DNA of 64,000 nucleotides from Mesostigma viride (Eukaryota > Streptophyta > Mesostigmatophyceae > Mesostigmatales > Mesostigmataceae). The stretch is from contig RPFO01000165.1 of NCBI GenBank assembly GCA_009746045.1, positions 4,404,185 to 4,468,184 on the forward strand. Direction: 5' to 3'. Shown here piece by piece: positions 30,773 to 42,057 of this stretch (positions are counted from its first letter, which is position 1; each line of letters starts with the position of its first letter). The notes beneath the pieces were generated by a model. That model saw only the letters and a list, made by a program, of their open reading frames with translations, searched no databases and had not been told where the DNA came from. A program made the translations under genes and the position numbers.

Positions 30773-31586
30773 GTGGCCTATGTGGATCATAGGAACTGCA
30801 CGGGCCCCTGTGACCACTATGAGACTTTGGCCAAGGCGTTGGCTGCACTCAACAGAGAGGAGGGGGAGGTGAGCTCTGAAGGCTATGTGGAGGAGGTCCT
30901 ATCTCAGCTGCACACAAGCCTGTATGAGAGTGGCTCCCCTTTTTGTGGCTCATCTGCTGCGTAGGATGTATGCATTGTCACCAGGACCTGAGATTGACAT
31001 GAGGCCTGCTGAGGGGCCGGTCATGCTGGCAGCCTTACCTGAGGCCTTGAAGGAGGCATTTACTCAGTTGCAGCCAGTGAGTATGGGAGAGGCTTCCTAC
31101 ATGGAGCTGTTGGAGTTTTCAGTTCAGAAGGGTGCCTTTGATTTGGTTCCTTCTTCCTCCAGCTCTGCCAGAAGGTGTTTTCCTTTGGAGACTTCTAACC
31201 TCTTTTGCCATCCAGGGTTGCCCAAGTACACTGTGGAACTTAAGATCCGTCAGACGCCACTAAGGGTGCTGGTGCCTCTGATAGGTGCTAAGTGGTCGGT
31301 GGTCAAGACCTTTCTGCAGTTCTGGTGGGCGTACAGATCATGGGTGAGCAGGCACAAGACGTCCTCTACTTGGGTGATGGACCCTGAGAGTCAGTCTGTG
31401 GTGCTCTTCTCCTATCCAGGGGCATGCCTTCGCTATGCTGCCCAGATGGTGGCAGGAGCTGCTGAGACTTGCGTGGTGTTGCAGGTCAGCAGGGACTGGC
31501 CAGAGTTGGCCCACATGGTGGAGCAGTTTCCCATGGGTGGACTCAAGGGCAAGGATGGCCTGAATGGGGATTGGTATAGCCTGTGA
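30773..31586 (+). pseudogene. Unknown ORF near the 3' LTR, split between two frames
   Basis: Two overlapping frames (30773-30964 and 30885-31586) together look like one protein: an acidic helical start (ALAALNREEGEVSSEGYVEE), then a 200-residue part with LPEALKEAFTQLQPVSMGE and VLFSYPGACLRYAAQMVAG. The second frame ends with TGA at 31584-31586. No domain recognised. Better preserved than the rest of the interior, so it may be a cargo gene or the end of a gag-like protein. Confidence 0.4.
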
Positions 31587-31929
31587 GGAACAGGGCTGAG
31601 AAGGAAAGGGGGCTTTGGATTGTGGTGTGAGGGGGGGATTCCAGGATGGATGATGGGGGGGCTCCAGTCCAGTTCTGATGTTCCAGTCCAGAGTTCCAGG
31701 TTCCAGGATGCTGAATGGAAGACCTTGTATTATGAGATGTGTTTATCTGGATTTATAGTAGATAAGGTAGTGACTTGTCTGCTGTAGAAACCTGTGACTA
31801 GATGTTTATGAGATAGGAGGCCCTGTTTCCAGGGATGTAAAAACCCATCTGCTTTTCCCAAGAGATGGTGGATTTCTGTTCAATGTTCCTCTGCCTTCAA
31901 GAGTTGGCTATTGGACCTGGGAGGTCCAG

Positions 31930-31945
31930 TTTTGAGGGGGAGATA
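31930..31945 (+). promoter_or_regulatory. Polypurine tract before 3' LTR
   Basis: TTTTGAGGGGGAGATA ends exactly at the LTR start. Confidence 0.65.
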
Positions 31946-32724
31946 TGTAACAAGCAAAAATGACTTTGTTGTTACATCCTTTGTTTTGTGAATGTTTGGC
32001 TTTTATTTGAGGACTTTTGGATCAGTATTGAGAAAGTTATGAGGTTTCTAAGACGACGGTACTTGGAGCTGATACTTTGTCAACCAACTGATAGGAACCC
32101 TCATTGGTCGTGGCCTGATCCACGTAGGGTTGTAGTTTGTTGGCTGATACTACTGATAGGAGCCCTCATTGGTCGTGGCCTGATCCACGTGGGGTTGTAG
32201 TTTGTTAGTTGGTACTATTGAGTCTTAAATGCTCCTTTGGGACTTCAGTGCTTACGACAGATTTAGGATCTCATGGAAAGATTCTGCCAGGCTGTGTGTG
32301 GTGTTGTTCTGTTCTGTGTGACTAGGATGGATACGAAGATCTTGTATAGAATCCCATGGTTCTGATTGGTTCTCTTCAGGCTAAGGTTGGAGCAAGTTCG
32401 ACAAGCACGTCGATATCAAGGACGTGGGGTCGCCATTGTTGCTACGTTGGTTTTGATTCACCATGGTATAATAAAGCTTGTCTTTGTTGTCCATCCATAA
32501 GAGCCCCTTGGCTATAGACGTCCTTCAGTTCCACAGAGGTCGTCTATACACGAGCTTGTCTTTGTGTCTACAAGGGGTTGTGATTCCCTAAATCACGTGC
32601 TGTGGAATTCCCATCTCAACGTTGCTCGGATACTTGAAGTTCTGCGACTCAGGAAAGCAACCCAGGTAAAAGATCTTTCATATTGGACTGTGGATGATGT
32701 TGATGATCATTTTTAGTCGTTACA
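31946..32724 (+). repeat. 3' LTR of the 24.6-32.7 kb element
   Basis: 779 bp; differs from the 5' LTR at, for example, GAGCTGGT/GAGCTGAT and GAATTTCC/GAATTCCC. Followed by the TTCTC duplication. Confidence 0.93.
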
Positions 32725-32729
32725 TTCTC

Positions 32730-33812
32730 CCACTGTTCTGGGCAAGATGTGCCCCGGACAGCGTTTTTTTCTATTTTTAGCTCATAGCCGGTGTATGGCT
32801 GGGGGTAGTACCCCCAACAAGTGGTGGTATGCATGCCCAAACATCATGTTTATGGTCCCCAAACATCATTCAGTGGTTGTCAGTTGCATTTCTGTAGTTA
32901 TTAGGGGGGTTAAGTTTTGATATATTTCTATGGGACCCTCCCCTTAATAGTAACCATAATATATATCCATGCTACTTGGGTATCTGAAAGCTCAGCCCCT
33001 GGTGTGCCAGCAATTATACCGAAAATGATGGTACGCACAGTATTTGTGAGCATTTGGGGTGGCAATGCCGTCCATGCGGCCCAGGATGAGCCACGTCCAA
33101 ACTCCAAAACCCTGGGAGATCGATCACAGAAAAGGAACCGGGGCTCAATGGATTCGCTGGGGTGAGCGCACAGGCATGATGCATCATCAGCCACTTTATT
33201 AATTCTTCCTGCGTCAGTTATAGGAAGTCCGAAGTGTTCGGAAGGCTGCTCGAACGAGTCGTCCGTACCATTTTTGGGCTTTCACCACGCCTATCGGTAA
33301 GTTCCCATAATTAAGCTAAGGGAAGGCCGGGCAAAGTCAGACCGAACTTCCCGGAATCTCTCGACTACGGTAGCCGATGAACTACGGTGCGGCCCTGAAT
33401 TAAGGCCGCTGCGCAGCTAGGTAAAAGTGGAGCGCCGCGCTCGCCGCGCCACGCCGCACCGCGCCGCGTTTGATTAGCACTGATTAGGGGCCCTATTAGC
33501 ACTGATTAGGGCCTAGTTTTGTCATACTGGTACTCACTTAATTGTCATACAGGAACTGCGCTTGGTGGGTAATTAATGTACTTGATAGGTTAGAATCCAA
33601 GTCAGACACTGAACTAGGCGCCCTGACTACTGCCAGTATGCCACTGGTTATAAACAAGCTCCCGGGCTCGAAATTTACCTAACCCGGGCTGAACTTTCCC
33701 CGTTAAGTGTCAAATCCATGAAAAAAAAAACTCGAAAAAATAATTATTCGCAATTTGATTAAAGCCACTACGGTACATAATCAACCCCTAACAATGTCCC
33801 CCATGACACCCG
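32730..33812. other. No recognisable feature
   Basis: Includes a GC-rich CGCCGCGC stretch near 33430-33470 and a short direct repeat (ATTAGCACTGATTAGG twice, 33473-33510). No supported ORF. Confidence 0.4.
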
Positions 33813-33818
33813 CCAAAT

Positions 33819-33856
33819 GGGGGGGGGGGGGGTGTCCCCCCCCCCCTCCCCCCCCA
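33819..33856. repeat. Poly-G followed by poly-C tract
   Basis: G12-13 then C runs interrupted by single T; the two arms could pair as a GC hairpin. Confidence 0.8.
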
Positions 33857-34336
33857 AACACAAACACAAACACAAACACTACAATACCTCGGACCGGTAG
33901 TGTAGTCTAGCGACGCACCGGCTGTGACCGACCTGACTGACCACGACCACAAGCCACCAACCAGACCCACGCCCCCACCCACCCACCCCCACACGTCCAG
34001 GTACATACATCCTACACCAAGCATGCACTCCAGGGGACTACTGCCGTTTCGCGTTGCGGTTCCCGGCCAGGCGGAGGTCCGGTCGGGGCCACGTCGAGGT
34101 GCATCCGGGAAGTATCCATGCTGTATTTGGTAATGTGCTCTCCCCCCTATGCCACTTCGATCCATCGAGGCTACTTGGCGTGCGATCGATTGCTAGGATA
34201 CATCTCGTTGTGAGCTCACGCGAAGGTATCCGATGATGCAACCGTCCATGTCCCAATCAATGCCCCGGCGATAGTACCACCGATACCAGTAAATATATCC
34301 GGCCCTCGGCCACTATAGATTCTCTGCTGCCCATGT
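33857..34336. other. No recognisable feature
   Basis: Begins with an (ACAAAC)n stretch next to the C tract; otherwise unremarkable, no supported ORF. Confidence 0.4.
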
Positions 34337-34346
34337 GCGGCGTGGG

Positions 34347-34348
34347 AC

Positions 34349-34417
<69 letters not shown>
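34347..34417 (+). repeat. (AAC)n microsatellite tail
   Basis: About 23 AAC units directly after CCCATGTGCGGCGTGGGACAC. The same lead sequence ends in AAC or AACTG repeats at three other places, so this is probably a retroposon tail. Confidence 0.85.
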
Positions 34418-34576
34418 GGAGGAAAAAGTACTTCGGACTTAGGTTATTTCACTTATTTGCAAAACTTAGCCCTTACCGGGAGAAGACAAGTGTCCAGCAC
34501 GGAAAATCGTACTCTGGCGTATGTTTCGGGACGGAGAAGACAAGTGGAGAACTCGAATAGGTACGTAATTACGGCC

Positions 34577-34620
34577 CATGTGCGGTGTGGGAAACAACTG
34601 AACTGAACTGAACTGAACTG
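34577..34620 (+). mobile_element. 44-bp retroposon 3' end with (AACTG)n tail
   Basis: Insertion CATGTGCGGTGTGGGAAAC plus five AACTG units, flanked by the 10-bp duplication AATTACGGCC (34567-34576 and 34621-34630). The target duplication shows a real, extremely 5'-truncated insertion. Confidence 0.8.
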
Positions 34621-34630
34621 AATTACGGCC

Positions 34631-35130
34631 AGGCAGTATAGTGATCACTGTGCGGGTTAACCTTGACGGGGTAACACGACCTTTGGACTTTGACACAACA
34701 GAAGGCTGTTAGCCATCATAACTGGAATTGGTCACGCCGCGCCCAATCCTGCATTCTCAGCCGTAGGATCGGCGTGAAAATCCCAGTAAGAGATGGGAGG
34801 CATGTAGGAGTATAAATTGAAAGTGCGGTCCCGCGCGAGCGAAGACGATATTCCTATCTCACACCGACACATACAGAAGTGGCGCCGATTTTCAGCATTA
34901 AGTGGCGGGCCCCTTCATTGTGGGCTAACTTTTGCAAAGAACACAAGTCGAAAGTCAAAACCAGTTTTGCGTTCTGAAGGCTTTTTGCCTTCAGACTTGG
35001 GGTTTTGCATTAGTAAGGTAAGTCTGCAAATAAGTCCGTAATAATACGTCTGCAAGTCCGAGAAAAGGTGAATACAACAAAAAAAATCAGTCACAACAAC
35101 GGTAGTCGAGAGAGGACCATATTTTTCAGA
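34631..35130. other. No recognisable feature
   Basis: No supported ORF. The last bases (from about 35115) belong to the older repeat that the next element interrupts. Confidence 0.4.
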
Positions 35131-35138
35131 CTCATGAG

Positions 35139-35868
35139 AGGACCGGTGACATACAGCCATGCTATTTGGGGGCCCAATACCGCCACCGCCAGGTCGAAAT
35201 GTCCGGCCCCCATATTGAACTCAGGGTCCAATGCCAACCGCCGGAATGAAACTTGCTGGCCCCCAGTATGCTAGCGCCCCCCTGGGGCGCCGCCACCGGT
35301 GCGCCGACAGCCGGCCCCCATATGCCCCCCCCCAACGCGCTGAATTCGTGTTCAGTGACCAGATCACACTTTGATCCGGGAGCAAAATGATTGGCTGTAC
35401 GTTACGAACAAAAAACGAAATTTTAGTATCTAAGTTCCGCAGCGCTTGCTGAATTTGCTCCCTTTCCAAGGCCCGCTGACAATACTTGAGAAATTCACCA
35501 ATGAATGTTCGGTTTGAAACTGACGTAATAATGTAACCCTTTGAGGGTGACGTCCGCTTGGCACTCAACCATGCTGGAATAATCCGGAACAAAATGTGTG
35601 CACGTATTCCTATGCCCCCTAAACGCCGCTTATTCCTAGTGCAGCTGGAAACACCCGCCGAAGTCCAAACACTGCAGACGAGCACTTGCCACGTGGCAAA
35701 TCCCCTTTGGCAGTAGGCTCGCCATATGGGGGCCATGACCACCCGCCGGCAGGCTATTTCAGCCGCAGCCCCTATATTTATATAGGGGCCAGACCAATGC
35801 AGCCACCGGCAGCCTTGGGGCCAGACCCTAGTACCCGTGAAATTTTGGCTGGGCATGTCACCGGTCCT
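35139..35868. mobile_element. 730-bp hAT-like non-autonomous DNA transposon
   Basis: Perfect 14-bp terminal inverted repeats (AGGACCGGTGACAT and ATGTCACCGGTCCT) and an 8-bp target duplication CTCATGAG (35131-35138, 35869-35876). The related repeat at 41.6 kb shows the unoccupied site CAGACTCATGAGTCTGG. Eight-bp duplications are typical of the hAT superfamily. A 222-codon minus-strand frame crosses the element, but it also runs into the flank and shows no transposase motif. Confidence 0.85.
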
Positions 35869-36672
35869 CTCATGAGTCTGGATGCGCATCCAGACTCACC
35901 CGAGCCTAGTGGCGCGGTACTCCAAGCAGGTCCGTAGCCTGCATACATCCGCTGTACACGGCTCGCCCCTGGGCGGCGTGGGACACAACAACAACAACAA
36001 CAAGGCTCGCCTGTCGGCCGGTGGGCCTGCGGGCGCGTAAATTACTCAATTAGGCGCCGTAAGTGCAAGACAGCAGACCCCCGGCAGCCATGGCGGGAGA
36101 AACATTCCGGATATTAACGGGGGCGGCATGGACATTTACATAAACGTAGATCGACGTTTCAATATCTTGTTTCTAAGCACGCAAGTTAGCGTTAATTTCA
36201 ATCCGATAGATAAGGCATTTTATCATGGATTTTCTCCAGAGCTTGACAGTGTTTGTCGTGGACGACTGGTCCAATCCAGTATAACAAGTGTCGGCATTAC
36301 TATCGATTGTTCCTTTGGATTGCTGCATTTGCCAATTGAGCTTCACTTCGAAGAGTGATATTGCCTTGTTATGTTGCCAGGCGGAGCAAATGTTGCCAGG
36401 CGAGTTAACGTCGACTGTGCTCGCCATCACCTTGCAACAGTTGTAAGTACATGCAACTGGCGAGCGGAGTTGCTGGTGCTCTTTTCTTTCCTGCGAGCTG
36501 TCTTGGTTCTTCTGCGTTGTGCATTGTTTCTCGATGCATGTAGGAGCGCGCATATAAGCGGGCTTGCTTTCTTTGGGTCAGGTCCCGATGGTGCGTTGTC
36601 AATCGAGGGAGCCCATCATAATTATTTTTATTATTATTTTTTTTATTTTGAAGCAGGCGTGCTTGCTGGGTA
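35869..36672 (+). repeat. Inverted repeat arm 1 (partner 40.89-41.62 kb)
   Basis: Matches the reverse complement of 40886-41615 over several hundred bases (GGATGCGCATCCAGACTCAC, GGCGCGGTACTCCAAGCAGG, then the 36020-36610 region). Compared with its partner it carries a 54-bp retroposon tail (35948-36001) and a T-rich insertion near 36620-36650. No conserved ORF. Confidence 0.88.
35948..36001 (+). mobile_element. 54-bp retroposon 3' end with (AAC)n tail, empty site known
   Basis: Arm 1 reads GCATACA, then the insert ending GGGCGGCGTGGGACACAAC plus further AAC units, then AAGGCTCGCC. The partner repeat joins GCATAC directly to AAGGCTCGCC. The insert end matches the lead sequence at 34337 and 34577. 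Confidence 0.8.
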
Positions 36673-36747
36673 TGGTTATATACTTGTGGTTATATACTTC
36701 ATACTTATGGCTATATACTTTATAGTACTGTTCGCTGCCGAGCAGCC

Positions 36748-37045
36748 ATGGCTTTCATGGCTTTCATGGCTGTCATGGCTGTCATGGCGGTCATGGCGGT
36801 CATGGCTGTCATGGCTGTCATGGCTGTCATGGCTGTCATGGCTGTCATGGCTGTCATGGCTGTCATGGCTGTCATGGCTGTCATGGCTGTCATGGCTGTC
36901 ATGGCTGTCATGGCTGTCATGGCTGTCATGGCTGTCATGGCTGTCATGGCTGTCATGGCTGTCATGGCTGTCATGGCTGTCATGGCTGTCATGGCTGTCA
37001 TGGCTGTCATGGCTGTCATGGCTGTCATGGCTATCATGACTGCCA
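36748..37045 (+). repeat. 9-bp minisatellite (CATGGCTGT)n, about 33 copies
   Basis: Nearly perfect array; early units vary (CTTTCATGG, CGGTCATGG). Because 9 is a multiple of 3, all frames stay open and give false repetitive ORFs on both strands. Confidence 0.95.
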
Positions 37046-38302
37046 TTGTTGGCGCCGCTGTCGTCGCATGCATTCAGTACTGCCTAGGTGTCTTGCATCG
37101 CTGACTTTTGTGCCTGTTTGCATCTCTGGGTTATTAACATAGCTGTATTGCTTGCATTGGTGGCTGTCTGTGATTGTTTGCCTTATTGGTGCATGTGGTG
37201 ATGGAGCATGGGCCTCTGTTGAGAGGTCACATAGCACTGACAGTGCTGTACACAATGTGCGGCAATTTTTGCCAGGTCGCCACCTTTCATCGTCTGAGTG
37301 GGCCCCACCCGCAATCAGCCTCAACTAGATATCTAGGTACTGGGAGATTGGGGATGTGATATTGTCTTCGTGGTAAGTGCTCGCTGTGCTTGCTGCATAT
37401 GTGCAGGCTAGTGTTGGCATGTTGCTGGCTTTCTGGCTTTCTGGCTTTCTTGCATGCATCATGTGCATCTCTTGCGTTGCTGATGTGAACAGAGGGGTCT
37501 GGGCTACATGCGGTTTGCAAGTGTTGCTATCTGCTTCCGTTGCTGCTATCTGCTACCTTGGCCAGAGCTAAGCTGATGGTGTTCGCCGCCAACAACTGGC
37601 TAAGGGCGAGCAGAGCATTTTCAATGCCACATGAGCTGCCTACCTCAATCATGAACTTGCTGGATGCATTGGGGTGTTACCCATGTGGTTCACTCTTGTT
37701 GGAATAATACCGTGTATCTGTTGCTTTCTCGCGCTCTACTTGTGTGTACAACTTCCATTACAAACCCAAATGACAGGCTTTTTCGTCTTATTCTTGTACT
37801 TGATGTTGCAAGTATATAGCAATACTGTGACATACCATCTGGGTATGTCATGGAGATGGCCTGCCTGACTGCCTTATTATTGTACCCACCCCGGTGCAGG
37901 AAGGGATTTCACTACATGCATGCATTGTAGATGCCCTTGCGAAGTGAGTCCATTGAACCCATCATAGCTTCTCATATATATGCTTGCACGTGGTGCATGT
38001 AATGGAATGCGTGCGGCATTATTCTTGAAAATGCCAGCACGTGCCCTAGGTAATTCAAATCGTTTTGTCGTACCACCGTGGCTCCACATCTGCTCCTTCC
38101 ATCCACATGCATCAGTTGCAGTGTGGTGTCTCACCATTATTCAATAACATGTGGTCTCTCACCATTAATAACTTGTTCATTCATTTAATTGCAGTGATCA
38201 AGCGGTCGACCCGATGGGGAGCTCCGCGAAGCACCCGTGTTAGTTAAATAGGCAAACTCGTACTCCCGTTGGGGGGTCATGCACGTCCGAGCATTAACCC
38301 CG
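37046..38302. other. No recognisable feature
   Basis: Several short hydrophobic ORFs but none with a supported start, domain or splice signals. Confidence 0.4.
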
Positions 38303-38589
38303 ATGGATGGATGGATGGATGGATGGATGGATGGATGGATGGATGGATGGATGGGTGGGTGGGTGGGTGGGTGGGTGGGTGGGTGGGTGGGTGGGTGGGT
38401 GGGTGGGTGGGTGGGTGGGTGGGTGGGTGGGTGGGTGGGTGGGTGGGTGGGTGGGTGGGTGGTGGTGGGTGGGTGGGTGGGTGGGTGGGTGGGTGGGTGG
38501 GTGGGTGGGTGGGTGGGTGGGTGGGTGGGTGGGTGGGTGGGTGGGTGGGTGGGTGGGTGGGTGGGTGGGTGGGTGGGTGGGTGGGTGGG
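38303..38589 (+). repeat. (GGAT)n to (GGGT)n tetranucleotide array
   Basis: About 12 GGAT units change abruptly near 38354 into nearly 60 GGGT units, with one GGT interruption at about 38460. The GGGT part fits the G-quadruplex pattern many times over. All-frame ORFs here are artefacts. Confidence 0.95.
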
Positions 38590-39551
38590 GGCACACAATC
38601 CTACCGGACTTTTCTATCTAGATGGAGCCAGACCCTAGTGGTCTCTCCTGGCATTCTTCCCCTTAGTAGGTGCAAACACGCTTCTTCCCCACAGTGGGCC
38701 AGGGGGGGGCAAGGCGGCAAGCAACCAAGCACACACTGACGTACATGCCACAGAGTACCATGATAACCTCATTAATATAAGAACACAAACGTCAAATATA
38801 TAATCAGAAAACTAAAAGCTGAATACATGCCTAACTGTGCGTGCAGGAGCAAACTAGCCCCCATGCAAATAGAGTGTGTCAGGACTGGGGAAGCTGTACG
38901 CCGGTTTGTCACAACTGATGGGATATTTAAATTTTAAACTGCACTGTCCCATGCACCACCATGATCTCGAGGGTTGAGGCTATCTCCATTTTCGATTCCT
39001 AATGAAAGCACCTTTCAAATATATACTTTTTTAGTTCATTACAACCGGCCAAGGATAACCATGTCGTATACACTCAGTGTGGCCCAGCCACATTTTCACG
39101 CTTGCTCTCTCTACCCTACCAAGTAGAATCCCTAGCCCTAGCCCCTACCCCTCCCTCACATGTATTGGATTGATACAACTATTGATCTGGATGCATGCGA
39201 TTAGTCATTACAGAAGAAATCACATCAACGCTTGCTCCAACCAGTAAGTGGTTGGAGCGATATCTGCGTTAGCCCATCGTGTGCATAGCAGGTTTACCTG
39301 TGGATACAAAACATTACAGTTATCGCTGCCATGGTCATGTGCATCTTGCAAATGCGCTGACCACTTGCTGAAGACTGCATTAATTTGCATGTCCAGCGAG
39401 CAGGCACTGCCTGCGCTGCGTGCCGCTTTCTGTTACAAAGAACACGCGTCCGGCATGCATTTGCGTCCTGCGTGCGCATTGCCAAATGAACTAGTTGCCT
39501 GCCCTTGAGCATCGTAAACTGGCACTCATAACATTCCCCTGGCAACGGCGA
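38590..39551. other. No recognisable feature
   Basis: No supported ORF, RNA or terminal-repeat structure seen. Confidence 0.4.
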
Positions 39552-39709
39552 TGACAGCCATGACAGCCATGACAGCCATGACAGCCATGACAGCCATGAC
39601 AGCCATGACAGCCATGACAGCCATGAAAGCCATGACAGCCTTGACAGCCATGACAGCCATGACAGCCATGACAGCCATGACAGCCATGACAGCCATGACA
39701 GCCATGACA
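39552..39709 (-). repeat. 9-bp minisatellite, inverse orientation of the 36.7 kb array
   Basis: About 17 units of ACAGCCATG, the reverse complement of the CATGGCTGT unit at 36748-37045, with rare variants. Confidence 0.95.
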
Positions 39710-40885
39710 ACGATTTGGCATGACAACCCGTGGTGTTAGGAGACACTGGTCCTGCGGTGCAGCTAACAGCTGCGTAGGGTGGGAAGCCATGACGATATGG
39801 GATATGGCAGCTTGTTACATTGGTTGGTTGCTCTGGTGTAGTGGCACAAGCGCGGTATTGTGTGTGGATAGCACTGTGTGTGTGCGTATGGACATGTGTG
39901 TACGTAAATATGCAAATGTGTACGTGTGGGCATGAACAAGCAATACAAGCCAGCCAGCAAGCCGGCCAGCCAGCAAACCCAAAGTAACGAAGCAAGCCTG
40001 GAAGCAAGGAAAGACAGGATGCAATATGCAAGAAGTTCGCTTACCTAAGGACCGATGCTAGGTATTACCTGCTGGCTGCTGCTATAATACTTTGCTATGA
40101 TATAGTTTGCTATAGTTTGCTACAATAGTTTCTTTTTGAAGCATGAATCCTGCCTTCCTCCGGTGGCAACATGCAGCATCCCAACACCACAACCCGATTC
40201 ATATTAGCATAGAGAAACCAATGTGACAACACCAATCGCCTACTTATTCTCCCAACCTTGATCTCAACAGGACTTCCGGTCTCTTAGAAGAAATTCTAGC
40301 ACCCTTATCCTAATCACCTACCATGGACACGTATCGAGCCTAGAACAATTGCATGCAGGCAACATGTAATGGTACCACTGCCAACCATAGCCTTCATGAG
40401 AAAAAAAAAAGGCTAAACGACTAATCCTGTCGAGCAAGCACAGGAACCGTACTGACAATACTACTGCTATGGTGCCTAGGATGCTGGCAAGAGCTTTCTT
40501 TACCTACACTGAATTATAGAAGTTTTACCAATGCCACACCGCGATACCGTCTTTCTGACCACGTGCTTGACATCCACAACGACCACCGCCAACGCCAAGG
40601 CATCAGGCAGGGCCCTTGCAGTCAAACAAAATAAGGTGAAAGGAGAAGCGCGGCTGGCGATAGAAGCACATACGTTGGCCCAATCAGCAAGTATGAATAA
40701 GCCATGAAGGGTTTCTTACCTGGAGTTCCGAGACTGACATGCCGGGCGGGATAAAAATGGAGAGGTTGTGCATTCCAACGCTTGACGCAAGCGGAAAATA
40801 TGGCTGCCATCGGTAAAACTGTAGCATCATGGCACCAAACGTGGCCATAGTCTAGCTGAATATATGGTGGGAATCAGACAAGTTT
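39710..40885. other. No recognisable feature
   Basis: Includes a GCCAGCCAGCAAGCC-type microsatellite near 39950-39980; no supported ORF. Confidence 0.4.
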
Positions 40886-41615
40886 AAAATCATCATAATA
40901 ATAAGCAACCAGCACGCCTGCTTGACGGGCTCCCTCGATCGACAACGCACCATCGGGACCTGACCCAAAGAAAACAAGCCTGCTTATATGCGCGCTCCTA
41001 CATGCATCGAGAAACAATGCACAACGCAGAAGAACCAAGACAGCTCGCAGGAAAGAAAAGAGCACCAGCAACCCCGCTCGCCAGATGCATGTACTTACTA
41101 CTGTTGCAAGGTGATGACGAGCACAGTCGACGGTAACTCGCCTGGCAACATTTGCTCCGCCTGGCAACATAACAGGGCAATATCACTCTTCGAAGTGAAG
41201 CCAAATTGGCAAATGCAGCAATCCAAAGGAACAATCGATAGTAATGCCGACCCTTGATTTACTGGATTGGACCAGTCGTCCACGCCAAACACTGTCAAGC
41301 TCTGGAGAAAATCCATTATAAAATGCCTTATCTATCGAATTGCAATTAATGATAACTTGCATGCTTAGCAACAAGATGTTGAAACGTCAATCTACGTTTA
41401 GGTAAACGTCCATGCCGCCCCCGTCAATTTCCGGAATGTTTCTCCCGCCATGGCTGCATTTACGGCGCCTAACTACAGTAATTTACGCGCCCGCAGGCCC
41501 AGCGGCCGACAGGCGAGCCTTGTATGCAGGCTACGGACCTGCTACGGACCTGCTTGGAGTACCGCGCCACTAGGCTCGGGTGAGTCTGGATGCGCATCCA
41601 GACTCATGAGTCTGG
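40886..41615 (-). repeat. Inverted repeat arm 2 (partner 35.87-36.67 kb)
   Basis: Reverse-complement partner of arm 1, lacking the hAT-like element and the 54-bp retroposon. The two arms lie about 4.2 kb apart and could pair. Confidence 0.88.
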
Positions 41616-42057
41616 AAAAATACCTCCGTCGAGAGATTCCGGAGACTTTTTGCACTTCAATGGCGCTACGGTTATTCCTACGGTTACAAACTGTCAACGG
41701 CCGCAGCCGTGGACCGCCGTACTGTAGCGCGCAGATTTCCTCCTCCCAGAAAGTCAAATAGCGCTGACGCAGCCCCCTTCGCAGTGCGTTTGGTGGCCGT
41801 TTTCATTTGTAACCGTTAGAAATGGGCTCCGCCGGATAACCGTTCGCTGTCAATGTAGCGCCATTTTGCCCTTCCAGACTTTGAAGTCTCCAGAAGCTCT
41901 CGACTAGTACAGGTTACAACTAGGAGTTTTGAGTTATAACATTACCGCGCCGGTTGTCCGGCAGCTCTCGACTCTCGAATATTACAGCCTGTACAGGTAG
42001 CCAGTGGAGTGAGTGATATGTAATATTCCCGCGCCGGTTGTCCGACAGGGTTAATTA
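41616..42057. other. No gene; short duplicated motif
   Basis: CCGCGCCGGTTGTCCG occurs at about 41946 and 42029, close before the foldback element. Otherwise nothing seen. Confidence 0.4.

Larger units (their letters stand above)
24617..32724 (+). mobile_element. Young LTR retrotransposon with decayed coding region (non-autonomous)
   Basis: 8.1 kb with two 779-bp LTRs starting TGTAAC and ending GTTACA, flanked by TTCTC duplications (24612-24616 and 32725-32729). I noted only two or three substitutions between LTRs. Primer-binding site and purine tract are in place. The interior has no intact gag-pol; one short piece (29901-30000) looks like the RT-RNase H link of a Ty3/gypsy element. Recent insertion with dead coding sequence means it was probably moved by another element's enzymes. 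Confidence 0.9.

Noticed and set aside
34321-34560. Poly-Asn ORF
   Set aside because: Microsatellite (AAC)n translation.
35221-35889. 222-codon minus-strand ORF as a transposase
   Set aside because: Crosses the right end of the hAT-like element into the flank and has no transposase motif.
36371-37104. Long repetitive ORFs on both strands (poly-LSW, MAV and MTA types)
   Set aside because: Produced by a 9-bp minisatellite whose unit is a multiple of three.
37377-37571. Hydrophobic 64-codon ORF
   Set aside because: Short, no conserved feature, surrounded by simple sequence; likely chance.
38185-38739. Repetitive ORFs rich in Gly-Trp-Val or Pro-Thr-His
   Set aside because: Translation of the GGGT tetranucleotide array in five frames; no gene.
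39294-40031. 245-codon minus-strand ORF
   Set aside because: Its core is the second 9-bp minisatellite; flanks are not protein-like.
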